Source: Angiostrongylus vasorum (lineage: Eukaryota; Nematoda; Chromadorea; Rhabditida; Metastrongylidae). Taken from it: a stretch of DNA of 64,000 nt. The stretch covers positions 674,312-738,311 of the forward strand of contig JADANN010000446.1 in NCBI GenBank assembly GCA_018806985.1, given 5' to 3'. The position numbers and the translations under genes were made by a program. Numbering within the stretch: the first letter of the stretch is position 1; each line of letters opens with the position of its first letter. The notes under the pieces were generated by a model. It searched no databases, was not told where the DNA came from, and saw nothing but the letters and a program-made list of their open reading frames with translations. Below are positions 11,431-22,240 of this stretch, in pieces.

Positions 11431-11596
11431 GTTTACAGAACTTCGCAAGACTATCAGCAACCTTATGAAGTCCTACCGAAACACCAAACTACTGTTTTCT
11501 GGTTACATTACAAAGGTGCAAATTGCCCAAAATGCTCAACTGCTTCACAAACAAAAAGTCTTGCATGATGAAAAAACAGTTAAGAAAGGAGCTTGA
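11431..11596 (+). CDS. Probable terminal exon of an unidentified host gene
   Basis: The acceptor TTTTTTATATCCTAG ends at 11430. One leftover base is followed by an open frame of 54 codons ending in TGA at 11594-11596. The peptide includes TELRKTISNLMKSYRNTKLL, GYITKVQIAQNAQLLHKQ and a Lys-rich end. It is rich in charged and amide residues and could form a helix or coiled coil. It is not part of any repeat seen here. A truncated SINE-A lies in the putative upstream intron. Function not recognised. Confidence 0.4.
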
Positions 11597-11599
11597 ATG

Positions 11600-12370
11600 G
11601 TTTTTTTTAAAGCGGTGCTCCAGCCAAAGCACGAAATATCAGAATATGCATGGCAGCGTCTTGATAAGGAAGAGGAGGAGCTATATTCTTTTCGTCTGAA
11701 TGTGACGTCTGTGTATGGAGAACTATTCTCATAAAATATCCTCGATCTTCCACTTTAAAATCCCTTGCATGAATAGTGTACTCGTATTTATTATTTCTCT
11801 CATGTACTTTTAAAAAAATATTTGTCTCAACGCTCTATTGCCTGCCCTACAACATGCACATTCCTTCTTAACGAGCCGGTGATCCGATACGGCAACAGGC
11901 ATGCTACGGACCGCGACTCATTACTTAAGGTGTAAGCCCTGCAACCCATGCTTTGACCTTGCGACCCACATCACTCTCTTGGATGTAGCTACCCACCAGA
12001 ACGGCCATTTGCCATCTGACAGCGCTCTGCCCTCGCTATTTCCCTCCCATCATCATTTTGCCGCTTAATCTTTTCCTTGACAACTCATTCGATTAACCTA
12101 GGAGGAACTGACCTTAACTAAAGCCTTAAGCTCTTGCATTATCAACACATTAATTCTGCCATCGATTCTCATGTAATCACTACATGTTGGCGGCAGAGCA
12201 ATTTTCCCAAATACTCGCATTGTTCACAACAACTCTACCCACAAAATGTTTCTCCTCATTGCTAAAAACAACCCTGTCATCGCTATCACATTCTCGAACT
12301 GTGATCATGTAAATTCTTACGCTGTTGTAGTCATACCAATGAACATATTTCTAACTATATCTCATATCTC
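11600..12370. other. Unassigned sequence between exon and RTE element
   Basis: No clear coding region. AT-rich in the first half, more GC-rich from 11870. Possible 3' UTR of the exon ending at 11596, but no AATAAA is close. Confidence 0.3.
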
Positions 12371-13036
12371 ATACGCTCCCACGGATCTCCCTCATATGAG
12401 GGATCTCGAGCAGGTTAGTCGCCAGGCTACGTGGCGCGTCCCCAGGCGGCGGATAGGGGTTAATCGCGGACCACAAGCGACCTTTGATTCCCTGAGACGC
12501 AGGTGGATCCAGGGAATGGACTCCCTGTTTCCGCTATGCCGATTTGGCACATACTTTCTGTGCTTGCTGGGGCGTATTCATGCACGCGTGTGTGGGTGCG
12601 TTCTGGTTTGTGCAGATTGCATTCTACGAGTCAATTCCGGGCAAAAGCCTGCAATCAAGTGACAGTGAAGTATGCGGGAGGCGGTTAGGAGTCGCCTCCA
12701 ACAAATAAGCTCCATGTCCACTCTGGGAGAGCCCGGCAAGCTACCCGTGAGTATAGCCAGCCTTCACGTTCAGAGCCCAGCAAGCTATACGTGGGTATCA
12801 AAAAGTGCTAAACACAGTAAAGAGAACGGGCCTCATTCCCCCTAACCCCCCAAAGAGCCCCCCAATTTCGCAGCGTTGGTTAGGGACGAGTACGGAGAGG
12901 CTGCTAAAATCTCAAGGCCAATGGAAGCAGCCTGGATTTCGAAGAACTATGGTGACGATCTGTACCTACAATGCACGTACGCTTGCATCCGAATCCTCGA
13001 TAGACTTGCTCATGCAAGCAAGAAGGACAAGGTACG

Positions 13037-13711
13037 ATGTCATCGGCCTGGCCGACAGGAGACAACGACACCCCATTCAACGCCGTCTATCACACCAGAG
13101 AAGAACTGTTCCTCGGAACACGCGAGAGTAGAGGAGTCGGCGGTGACGGCGTTCTCGTCAACGCAAGTTTGTCTATGAACATCGATTCATCCGAACAGCT
13201 TACAACGCGAATCGGACGTTTACGATTAAAAAGACATGGATTAATACCGGCTTTGAAAATCTTCGCCGTTTACGCGCCGACATCAAACTATGACGAGGAA
13301 GAAGTCGAAGCGTTCTATATGGACTTGGAGAAGTTCTGCAGAGAAGATCATACATTCTTCAAGGTCATCACTGGAGATTTCAACGTCAAGATTGGACAAA
13401 TAAGAACGTCTGAATAACGTCACATTGGCACCGATGGATTAGGATGGAACGAACAAGGTGAGCGGCTATCTGAGTTTATCATGACGACCATGACTATCCA
13501 TGGTAACTCGCAATTCCAAAAGCCGCACCCTAAACGCTGGACGTGGGAGTCTCCTAGTGGAGAGTACCATAACGAAATAGACCACATCACAGTAAATAGA
13601 AGGTTTTGCCTAACCGATGTCGCTGATGTCCCAACATTCTACACGGGATCAGACCATCGTCTCCTTCGTGCGAGATTCTATTTCTCGCGCAAAGGAGAAA
13701 AAAGCCGCTGA
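13037..13711 (+). pseudogene. RTE endonuclease domain, frame-broken
   Basis: AP-endonuclease-like domain that in RTE LINEs nicks the genomic target. Conserved blocks are in order: an IxxYAPT block (13252 on), GDFN (13372), a WTWESPSGEYHNEIDH block (13538 on) and SDHRLLRARF (13650 on). The start contains LADRRQ where the family has a catalytic Glu (LAETR-like), so the key acid is lost as well as the frame. A stop (TAA) near 13415 splits the domain. The 5' part is readable only by joining frames at 12805-13131. Confidence 0.85.
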
Positions 13712-14040
13712 ATTCAAAAACCGAAGTCCCAGAACCACTGCAAACTGGGACTTATTCAATTCATTAGTCGGCTTTTTGGAAGATGCCTTTGTCGATAACA
13801 TCGACGAGGAATACGATCGGCTCGTTCAACATCTTCACGTTAGCACTATGAACGCTGAGAATTCAAAAGTCACTAAGAGACGTTTATCTCCAAAAACAGT
13901 CGAGCTGATACGCCAGCGTGGAATCGCACGAGCTGCAGGCAACCGCGACCGAACGTCCGAATTTGCCAAACAATGCAGACAGGCGATAAAAAAGGATCTT
14001 AAAGAGAGAAGAACAGCAGTTATGGTCGAAACTGCAGAGG

Positions 14041-15522
14041 GTGGGAAAAGTATTCGCAAAGCCCACCTTCGGTGCCAAATGCAGGACCAAGATGACTGCA
14101 CTCCGACGCCCAGACGGAACAGTTACAGCGCCCAGAAGAGCAATGGAGAAAATCATTGACGAATACTACTCGGATCTCTTCAATAGCCATGTCCACCTTC
14201 CGTCATATGAAATAAAGGAGGATGGATATGTTGTACTACCGGTTCTCCCTTCCGAAATCCGACATGCCACTTCGTCGGTGAAAAATCGAACAACACCAGG
14301 TCCGGACAGGATAAGACAAGAACACCTGAAGAAGCTTCCGCCAGTCCTCGTAAACACACGGGCTCGGCTCTTCACACGTTACCTGTCTAAATAAAAGGTC
14401 CTTCAATGGAAGACCAGCAACACCGTGTTATTGTTTAAGAAGAGAGACCTACACGATATTTGCAACTATCGCCCAATCAGCTTGCTGTCTGTCTTCTACA
14501 AACTTTTCACTCGAGTCATCCTAAACAGGACTGAGAGAACACTGGACGGAGGACAACCGTTTGAGCAAGCAGGGTTTCGAAAAAGATTTAGTACGATGGA
14601 CCATATCCACACGATAACAAAGCTCACTGAAGTATGGAGAGAGTACAAAAGACCGCTCTATCTCACTTTCATCGATTTACAGAAGGCCTTTGGCTCAGTT
14701 GAGACAGAAGCAGTCATAGAAGCCCTTGACATTAGCCAAGCGGAACGTATGCTTGCCGACTTTGATAAAGCCTGTAGAAAGATTGATCTCCGACTAAACC
14801 TCACAAAAACGATGTTCATAAAGAACGGATTGGTTTCATATGCCCCATTCACGCTCAACGGAACGAATATCTCCGAATGCTCCAGTTGTGTCTATCTAGG
14901 TCGGAGAAACAATATGATAAACGACTTAGCTCCTGAGCTGAGCGGAAGGAAACGAGCGGCTTAGGGGAGCTTTCAGGAGCAACGAGGATGTAGTGATGAG
15001 AACAAAGAACACCCGACTCCACGTCCACCTTTTCGACTTAACGGTACTTCCTGCTCAACGTATACGTCAGACACCTGGTCGCTGCGTAAGCAGGATGAAA
15101 GGTCACTTAGCGTTATCGAACGCGCAGTCGAAAGGACGATGCTAGGAGTATCCCGTATCACGCAAGTAAGGGAAGGGATCGGAAGCTCCGACCTGCGTCA
15201 ACGATCAAAAACCAGAGATGCCGTTCTGTCCGCGAAACAATCGAAGATAAGGTGGGCCGGACACATAATGCGTATGAAAGACAACCGATGGACCAAAGCC
15301 GTTTGTGACTGGATTCCTCGAGATGTCAAACGTACTGCAGGGAAGACCACCGACCCGATGGTCAGAGTTCTTCACGAGGAGCCTGTAAGAAAAAATATGA
15401 TGCTCAACGAGTCCCTAAAGCGAGCGGAACCCACTGGACTACTCTTGCACGCGACAGGGGAAAAATGGAAGATTTACTGTCGCCCGCCAGAGTCACTCGA
15501 CGATCAAAGGGACTACAGGTGA
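14041..15522 (+). pseudogene. RTE reverse transcriptase with catalytic palm deleted
   Basis: Copies cDNA from the LINE RNA at the nicked target. Fingers and early palm are present through FIDLQKAFGSVETEAVIEA, which holds the first catalytic Asp of motif A. At about 14732 the sequence jumps directly to DISQAERMLADFDKACRK. The roughly 100 residues normally between them, including the FADD/YADD box, are missing. The matching segment is still partly present in the copies at 4.3-4.6 kb and 35.1 kb. The C-terminal segments follow with frame breaks near 14395 and 14964. The copy cannot be active even if frames were intact. Confidence 0.88.
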
Positions 15523-15679
15523 CAGACAGGTGATACAGGTGAACTCATACGCTCATAAACTTGCTGAATAACGTTCTGTTTCGTATATTTATTTAAATGA
15601 TCTTATAAACTGATCTTCTTAAGCTGATGCGAGGTTGGTAAAGGTCTTCGTTGTCGTTGTTGTTGCTATTGTTGGTCGA

Positions 15680-15717
15680 TGGCTGGCGTTTCGGCGATTT
15701 CGTCTTCCTCAGAGCGT
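15680..15717 (-). ncRNA. Degenerate hammerhead-ribozyme-like motif in PLE terminus
   Basis: The minus strand reads CUGAGGA (matching core CUGANGA), a stem II GACG-AAAU-CGCC with one mismatch, then GAAACGCC. Stem I is CGCU against AGCC and the cleavage triplet is eroded, so this copy is probably inactive. Better copies are at 33.03 and 39.93 kb. Confidence 0.55.
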
Positions 15718-15936
15718 GGACATATTTTATATTTGAATACTTTAATTATTCGGTGGAAAAGGCTAAAGTATTAATGAAGATCAAAGTTTTAAATAGATGG
15801 TGTGTTAGGATGCTATGGTCAAACCTAAAGGCTACTCACCGTGATGTTACGAGTGAGACTGGCCCACGCGTTGTTCACGTGGGGTCGCGAGCACGACACA
15901 CCTCGGGGTCAAAATATTTTGAAATAGGGCGCCAGG

Positions 15937-16362
15937 TCACGTGTGATAGTGGGGGCATTCGTCTTTCCGGTTCATTTTTGGATTTTTGAAATTTATCCGA
16001 AACGCTTCAAGAGTTTTGCGCGTTGATGTTTTCGACTCCTGCGCTAGGATCCGTACAGTGACTTCAAAATCATCGCCGCTGTGCTTTTGTGCCCCATGCG
16101 TACCTAAAGTAGTGTTTTGCCGAATTTTAACTTCCCCATCTAGATGTTCTTTTATGCAGTCACAAAGTGGTCTACCCGTTTCCCCAATATATTCCTCACT
16201 GCATGCGTTACATGAGATCAAGTATATTATACCTGAACTCATGCAATCCCTGTCTCTCCCGTTAGGACAGATCACACAGTTTTCTAAGCTGCACAGGCAA
16301 TCATTGAGGAGGCTGCGAACTAACTGACGGTGTAGGGTATTGGGTGGAATGTCAATAATCAT
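15937..16362 (-). pseudogene. PLE GIY-YIG endonuclease domain
   Basis: The C-terminal nuclease of Penelope-like elements, thought to open the target DNA. The motif is GIIYLISCNACSEEYIGETG: the GIY half is GIIY and the YIG half is YIG, with a CNxC pair between them. EHLDGEVKIRQ and the THGAQKHSGDDFEV segment follow. The active-site Arg expected in LCxRIKEH is Cys here (LCDCIKEH), whereas the 38.5 kb copy keeps it (LCIRVKEH). The frame is open for 141 codons, long for such an old element. Confidence 0.85.
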
Positions 16363-17934
16363 TATATAATTTTCAAGACCACTTTTTTCTTAAGCACCTC
16401 TTAATGGCGTAACCTATTTCATTTGATATGAAGGGTAGCTTAAAAGGGATCTTACTTACGTCTGAAACATTATTTTGGGGAACTATTACCCTAGTTTTTG
16501 TCTAACCCGAGTAGTGGCTTCTGCGTCGTAGCCATTGGAAATGGCAATTTTTCGTGCCAGGTTTTGCGATTCCTTTCTTTCCTCTTCTCCCTGTGCACAC
16601 ATTTTTTAGCCGTACGGTACATGTTTTTGATAAGTGCTTTTTTTCATGTGTGAAGGATGAGAGGAGAGGTAGTGAACTAGTATGTTCTTACTACTTGGCT
16701 TACGATACCATTTTGTTATATAGCCACTTTCTGAGAGCTTTATTTGAATGTTTAAGAATGGAAGCCAGTTTTCGATTGCTTTTTTCTCGTGTAAATTTTA
16801 TATACTCCGGCTGTCGGTTTAACAATTCAAAGCACTCATCCATCTGTTCTTGTGTGGAACAGTCAATGAAGCAGTCGTCTATGTATCGACAGGAGAGTAA
16901 GGGTCGGTGGTCGAGAACTGGAGCTTCCACCTTAGACATGAAAGCGATGGCAAGGCTTGGTGCTAAACGCTGTCCCATGGCCTACCCTCTAATTCGTGCA
17001 AAATATTTTCCAGACCACCTGAAGATTGAATAACTAAGACACTGTTTTAAGAGAGTCATTAGTTGCACAATCGACAAGCCGTACATTTTTTATTTTTTTT
17101 CGTGCTCTACCAGCAACTCGAGAATGGCTTGCATTGCGGAGTCATTCGACACGTTGGTATAAAGTGAAGTAACATCGAATGAGTCCATTACATGCCTGCA
17201 GTTTGGTTGTGCGCACCGTAGGTGGTCTAGAAATATTTTGGTGTTAAGTAGATGGGTTGGAATGAAATTTAGCAACTAGGTCAGGATAAGGTCTAGGAAC
17301 CACGTTATTCTATCCGTTGGCCCGCCTATACAACTGATGGTAGATCTCACTTTAAGTGATGATGGGTTCGTTGATGTAATATCATCAGTTGAAGTGAGCT
17401 TATGTGTTTTAATAAGCAAGGAAAGGACAGAGAAAATTGGATGTTCGTTTTTAAGTCGAGAAATAACTGAAGGCTCTAAGCCTGCTGCCTTTGCCGTGTT
17501 GACCCATTCTTGATTTGATTTCCGGTATTGATTTCTATATTACTTTTCAGAGGATGCTCAATAGAGAGAAACAAGATGCTCCTCTGTTATTCTAATATCC
17601 AGTTGACTAGGAATACCTAAAAAATTCTCCACCTTTATCACTAATAGAGAATCTAACAGATTTTGAATTCAGGACCTCTCTAACCTGGCTCATACCACAT
17701 TTTTGTTGGTGTGTGAGGTTGGAGCTTTTTTCTTTTTTGGTAGTGATTAGGTGTGCGGAGAATTTCGTCGGAAAATAAACGAAATGTAGGGTCAATATCG
17801 CTATTTGGTAGCTCTTGTTTAAAGAAAGTTTGGGCAAAAGGTATTGGAGGTAGTTCCCCCCTTGGTACTACTTTGCCTAACCTTTCTGTCCTAACCCTGT
17901 AACGTAGCTGATTCCGAAGTTCATGCAGACTACA

Positions 17935-18175
17935 CGTGATCCTGTGCAATAAGAAACCCATAATGGTGCTGAGATATTCTCAAAAATTGCACCACAAACC
18001 AGAGCGAACCACGATTACACTTTCCGGAGGCTTGCAGGTTACACACTGCGTCATTGAGGCCCTTGCTTTGTCTTTCTTTCAGCTATTTTTTCTAACTAAC
18101 GCTGCATTCAGCAATCACCCGTCACCGGGGTTATATTTTACATGTCCTGCCGTGAGAGGAGTTATAGTAGGTAGC
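17935..18175 (-). repeat. SINE-B' copy
   Basis: On the minus strand it has GACGGGTGATTGCTGA, AGCTGAAAGAAAGACAAAG, a head with GACGCAGTGTG (A box) and CGTGGTTCGCTCTGG (B box), and ATATCTCAGCACCATTATGG. Same layout as the 4.6 kb copy. It overlaps the N-terminal edge of the Penelope-like copy. Confidence 0.75.
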
Positions 18176-18179
18176 AAAT

Positions 18180-18900
18180 AAAAGATTAACAAAAATCTGT
18201 ATTCTGATACAACATTGTACAACTATACGAATCTGGTAGATTACTCCGTTTCCGTATAAAAAAACATTTACTTGGAAACTTGGAATGTTTGAAGTCAAGT
18301 TGAGCACTCCACTAAGACGCATACGACACCAAGGCTTAAACCAGACGGCTTTGAATTAAGAGTTACTAGTCCCACGCAGAAATCTAAGACATCAGCATAC
18401 AAAGTTTCTGAAGTGTTTTGGATAGCCTCCAAAGATCTAGAAATAAACCGCAAAGAGGTGTGCCTTGTGACTAGACGTAGCTCCCGTCATGCCCAAAGCT
18501 AATTTTTCACCTGAACTAGGCACATTCTCCCACTTGCAAGACCAGGTGCGACCTGTCTACGTCAGTAGGTGGTCGACTTATAAAGAATGAAACGGTGATT
18601 GTTTGAAAAGCGAAATCTTCATCAGTCTCAGATGACGACTGCTTTTTTATGTCGCAACAGAAATGTCGTTTCAAACTATGTAGGTGTTCGTGAGTAGTTT
18701 CCCGATACCCTTGCTGTCGTTGCACGCTGTGCTACGTGCTGGTACGCTGCGTAGACGTCATTAAAGAAGTCAGTGTACCCGGTTCTTTAAGAACTAGTTT
18801 ATATCGTTGGTAAGTTTTGAAACAATGGGAGACAAACGGAATAAGGAAATTCGACATATCTTTGGTTCCCAAGACCGACTTTCTATAAACCTTGGCATAA
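18180..18900. other. Unassigned sequence
   Basis: No recognised repeat or convincing exon; two open minus-strand frames (18516-18725, 18732-18935) have no splice context or known motifs. Confidence 0.3.
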
Positions 18901-18994
18901 AAACTCGATATATTTATGTATTCTTGTGAAATCACCTTGTTGAGCTGGTGCGAGGTTTGTTCAAACTGTCGTTGTTATTGTTGTTGTTGGTCGA

Positions 18995-19033
18995 TGGCTG
19001 ATGTTTCAGCAATTTCGCCTTCCTCAGAGCCTA
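18995..19033 (-). ncRNA. Hammerhead-ribozyme-like motif
   Basis: Minus strand: AGGCU, core CUGAGGA, stem II GGCG-AAAU-UGCU (G-U pairs replace G-C), GAAA, CAUC, AGCC. Stem I GGCU/AGCC is intact and the cleavage triplet is AUC. Stem III ACAU is no longer self-complementary. Confidence 0.6.
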
Positions 19034-19096
19034 GAGGTATTTTACACAACAATAGCTTAACAATTTGGTGGTAAAAAACTATAGTATTAATGAAGA

Positions 19097-19369
19097 GAGG
19101 CGCGTGTGGCGCAGTGGTAGGAGGCGCCCTGCAACACGCCCATGGAATCAATCTCTGCGCCCATGGCCCACCAGGCCTTCCATTCCTCCGGAGTCGGCAA
19201 ATTGGTACCAGACTTTTCTGGGAGGATGGCAGCACTCACTGGTTCGATACATCGGTAGGCCACTGCGAGTCATTGCAAAGGCCAGATGTGCATTCAATCA
19301 CCTCCAAACGATGCTTAATGAAGTAGAATGCACGACGAATCCTCAACGCCGACAGCTTTATTCTTTTCT
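19097..19369 (+). repeat. SINE-A copy 6, inserted in a PLE terminus with target-site duplication
   Basis: Best-preserved head in the window: TGGCGCAGTGGTAGGAGG (A box), GGAATCAATCTC (B box, mutated). Flanks ATTAATGAAGA (19086-19096) and ATTAACGAAAA (19370-19380) match at 9 of 11 positions. The uninterrupted site is seen in the PLE terminus at 33.09 kb. Confidence 0.9.
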
Positions 19370-19739
19370 ATTAACGAAAATCTAACACATAATTCAGCAC
19401 CATATTGATCAAAAACTAGCCACTGTGCTGTTACGAGTGGAACTGCTCGCGTTTTGTTCACGTGGGATGAGCAGCGAGATCCATCCAGGTCAAAAAGTAG
19501 TTTTGAAATAAGGCGCCAAGTTAAATGTGATAATGAGGCATTCGTCTTTCCAGTTCATTTTTGGGCTTTTGAAGTGTATCCAAAACGCCACCCTCAAGAT
19601 TCTTGCAATCATCTCCATTGTGCTTTGTGCTCTATGTGTACGTAGAAGAGTGTTTTGACGAATTTTAACGTTCCCATCAAGATGTTCTTTTATGCAATCA
19701 CAAAGCGGTCTACTCGTTTCCCCACTGTATAAGATGAGC

Positions 19740-20092
19740 CGGGAAGACGATTGCCTCAGTATTCACACGTGGTCTGTGGCGCCTTATTTCAAAATGATTT
19801 TTTGACCTGAGGGAGAGGGGGTCTGGTTCGTCATCCCACGTGAACAAATCGCTGGTAGCCCCCACTCGTAACAGAACAGCGAGTAGTTTTTTTATCAATA
19901 TGGCGTCGATTTACATGTTAGATCTTCATTAATACTATCGTTTTTTAGCAGCCAATTATTAAGCTGTTATTACATAATGTACGTCCAGGCTCCGAGAAAA
20001 GCATGATCGCTGGGGCGTGAGCCATCGACCAACTACAGCAACAACAAAAAACTTATATCCTCGTATCAGCTCAACAACACCAGTTCACAAGG
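19740..20092 (+). mobile_element. PLE terminal repeat in inverted orientation
   Basis: The same terminal sequence as 18906-19726 but on the plus strand: GGCGCCTTATTTCAAAATGA, TCACGTGAAC-type spacer, a decayed hammerhead-like region (GGCTCCGAGAAAAGC...GAGCCATCGACC) and the CAGCTCAACAAC end. It gives a tail-to-tail inverted pair with its neighbour. Confidence 0.75.
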
Positions 20093-20129
20093 AGATTGAA
20101 ATACACTTTTTTTTCGTTCATGAGCAGAC

Positions 20130-20405
20130 ATGTGGTTGTTATTTTTACTGGTTATTTCGTTTATTGACAAGAAAGCTGACGTATCGGAGGATTTCTCTTT
20201 CTTGGGAGACTATAGGGCCAAGTTGACTGTAATCTACCCGGACAAATATCTCCTATGGCCAAAACCAAAAAGAAAAACACGACTCCAAAATTTCAATCGT
20301 ATTGAGAATAAAATAGATTCGTGGAACAGTCACTGCTTACTGCGAGTCTTTTTACAGAGTGTGTCACCTGGAGGCCAACTGAACAGACCTCCAATGGATG
20401 AGTAA
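20130..20405 (+). CDS. Candidate small secreted or membrane protein, unknown
   Basis: The ATG at 20130 lies two bases after an AG preceded by a T-rich run (TTTTTTTTCG then TTCATGAGCAG), a layout that fits a trans-splice or 3' splice acceptor. The 91-residue frame starts with a hydrophobic leader (MWLLFLLVISFI). A polar region follows with DVSEDFSFLGDYRAKLTVIY and a basic run KPKRKTRLQNFNRIENK. The leader is short for a signal peptide but plausible. The frame begins right at the end of an inverted PLE terminus. No family recognised, and it could extend by splicing or be spurious. Confidence 0.35.
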   Translation: MWLLFLLVISFIDKKADVSEDFSFLGDYRAKLTVIYPDKYLLWPKPKRKTRLQNFNRIENKIDSWNSHCLLRVFLQSVSPGGQLNRPPMDE

Positions 20406-20429
20406 TATGCTTCTCTCACCTTAAAATAT

Positions 20430-21525
20430 CAGTGTTAAATATTTGCTGAGATCACACACGATAATAAGGCATTCCTTCTTGCCGTTCATATTCGGATTCT
20501 TCGAATTCATCATAAACACCTCAAGAGTTTTACGCACTAAAGCTTTCGATACCTGCGCGTGGATGGTGACTTCTACTTTAAAATCTTTGTTATGCCTCTG
20601 TGTCCTATGCGTGCTTAGTGGGGCATTTGGTTTGACTCTAGGTTTACCTACTGGGTGTTCTTTATACGGACGCATAGTGGACTCAATTCACGCATTTCGC
20701 CAATGTATTCGTCACTGCACATTTTGCAATAGATCAAATAAACAGTACTCATGAAATCACTGTCTCTAGCCTTAGGGCAAACTATACAATTTTTTCGCTG
20801 CACATAGACGGCCACAGTGGCTGGTGCGAGCCAGCTAACGTCTTAGAGTGCCTGGTTCTATCATGTGGAGCAAATAACAAAACATCTGTATATCCAGAGT
20901 AGAGTAATGACTGGATACCGAGTACTAATGATTCCACCTTAGACATAAATGCAATGGCAAGCCTTGGTGCTCCTCTTGCTAACACTCTCATTTGTGCATA
21001 CTATTTTCCGGAACATCCGAAGATTGAATAGTTTAGGAACTCCTTTAAGACGACAGTCAACTGCTGAATTGTAAAGTTATGCATGCTTATTGCTCCAATG
21101 TGTTGTATAAGGTGTTGGAGGATGACCTTCAAAGCGAAGACATTCAACATTTTTGTACAAAGGCGATAAAATCAAAGCACTCTTTCACGTATGCGCTGTT
21201 AAAATGTGGGTTACGCAGGCCTGGAATGTGATTTAACAACTAGGTAAATATGTTTGAAAAATTATATTATTCTATGCGATACACCGTCTACACAGCTACT
21301 AATAGGTGCAACCTTCAATTATAATGGATCGGTAAATGCAAAGTTGCCACAGGTTAATTTTTTTGTTAATGAGGAGTAAACTAAAGAGCAGAGTGAAATA
21401 GCAGACATAAAAGATACATATTTTACCGGAATTGGACTTTTGCTAACCGCCTTTTCTGCTTTTTCTTCCAGTTCTTCGGGAATTGGAGCAGTCGGATTAT
21501 TCGTCATCGTGTTCTGAATTTCCAA
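20430..21525 (-). mobile_element. Penelope-like element, decayed
   Basis: Minus-strand fragments in order: a scrap near 21510-21319, LNYSIFGCSGKYYAQMR near 21040-20990, an RT scrap 20991-20860 (APRLAIAFMSKVESLVL, catalytic box mutated to SGYTDVLL), then a direct jump to the GIY-YIG end at 20780-20421 (CSDEYIGEM, EVTIHAQVSKALVRKTLEVF). The segment between RT and endonuclease is deleted. Confidence 0.75.
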
Positions 21526-21574
21526 ATGTGTAAGATTAAACCCAGGGAATACATAGTTTTGTATTGTAAAGCTA

Positions 21575-21690
21575 AAGGATAAAGAGTTCGTTGTTGCTCA
21601 CCATTCCCTACTGATGAGCCATGCATTCAAATCCATTCGCTGCCTTGTACAAATGACTAAATGCGTATTTGGCCTAAATGAATACTTGAA
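21575..21690 (-). repeat. SINE-A remnant
   Basis: Only the 3' end is recognisable: GCTAAAGGATAAAGAGTTCG, then TGAGCCATGCATTC and AATGCGTATTTGGCCT. Very diverged. Confidence 0.45.
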
Positions 21691-21837
21691 AGTCATATTT
21701 CGAACTCCAGAGTAGTAGAGAAGTTAATTTGACCATGGCGTGAGGTCGAACCAGTAATTAGCCTAACGAGCTAAAAGTGTAAATCAATCTGGACAAGACA
21801 TTGTGGGAAACCATACACCTGGAAACAGAGTTTGTTA

Positions 21838-22240
21838 CTACTACTAACGTTTAACTTTTATTTGCTGTTTACTACAATTTTTTTATGGCGCAGCATTATG
21901 CGATATAGAACCGCTATGGTGCTGAGATATTTTTGCAAAGTTCTGGACAGCAGGAGTTTGAGATGGGGAACGAACGCGCTATTACCCTTTCCGATGGCTA
22001 ACGCGTTCCCCACCACACCATGCGGGTCTTTCGTTTCGCCTGTCTCTCACCTTGTTATATCGTTCTCTACCATCAGCAAACACCCGTCAGTGGGATTGAT
22101 CTGGGGAGGCCACATCGGCACTGAACCCAGTTAAGCCGAGGCTGTAGTTGAAATCACAATGTTTTACTTTTTATTTCCTACCGACTACAATTTTTATGGC
22201 AGGGTATCGAGCCAAATACAACCACCAACCGCAGCGAATC
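21838..22240 (-). repeat. SINE-B dimer
   Basis: From 22240 to 22150 (minus strand) lies the 3' part of a first unit, ending in a TTGTAGTCGG...AAATAAAAAG tail. It is followed directly by a full second unit (22140-21838) with GGCTTAACTGGGTTCA, CAGATCAATCCCACTGACGG, the head TGGTGTGGTGGGGAACGCG and CGCGTTCGTTCCCC, and again a TTGTAGTAAACAGCAAATAA tail. Confidence 0.75.

Larger units (their letters stand above)
12375..15545 (+). mobile_element. RTE-type LINE, near full length, inactivated
   Basis: This is the most complete RTE copy. A GC-rich 5' UTR runs from about 12375 to 12880. The AP-like endonuclease follows in broken frames: TYNARTLASES near 12968, [17 protein letters not shown] near 13252, [11 protein letters not shown] near 13363, NEIDHITVNRRF near 13571 and the SDHRLL motif near 13650. 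The linker to RT is at 13617-14394 and the RT at 14425-14964 (NYRPISLLSVFYK, FEQAGFRKRF, LTFIDLQKAFGSVE). The C-terminal region is at 15139-15522 (SKIRWAGHIMRMKDN, CRPPESLDDQRDY). The 3' end is ACTACAGGTGACAGACAGG followed by TGATACAGGTGA, typical of RTE short tails. It ends against a Penelope-like copy. Confidence 0.93.
15560..17975 (-). mobile_element. Penelope-like retroelement, long copy
   Basis: Order on the minus strand: N-terminal region 17961-17680 (LHELRNQLRYRV), conserved pre-RT blocks 17460-17090 (HVMDSFDVTSLYTNVS near 17170), RT core 16978-16700 with GQRLAPSLAIAFMSK and the catalytic CRYIDDCF box at about 16874-16894, linker, GIY-YIG endonuclease 16362-15937, then a terminal repeat with a hammerhead-like motif (15680-15716) and an AAC-rich tract. 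Stops and frameshifts break it, for example at 17280 and 16700. Its terminal end lies directly against the 3' end of the RTE element at 15545. Confidence 0.9.
18906..19726 (-). mobile_element. PLE terminal repeat and 3' endonuclease scrap, split by a SINE
   Basis: From 19726 down to 18906 (minus strand) it carries the last part of the GIY-YIG region (AAAGAACATCTTGATGGGAA), the spacer with GTTCACGTGGG-like sequence, the hammerhead-like motif at 18995-19033 and the CAA/AAC-rich tract. A SINE-A is inserted at 19097-19369. Confidence 0.8.

Noticed and set aside
15631..15680. GTTGTTGTTG tract as a microsatellite locus
   Set aside because: The same tract sits at the same place in every Penelope-like terminus, so it belongs to that element.
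16554..17033. 159-codon plus-strand ORF
   Set aside because: It is the antisense of the Penelope-like reverse transcriptase.
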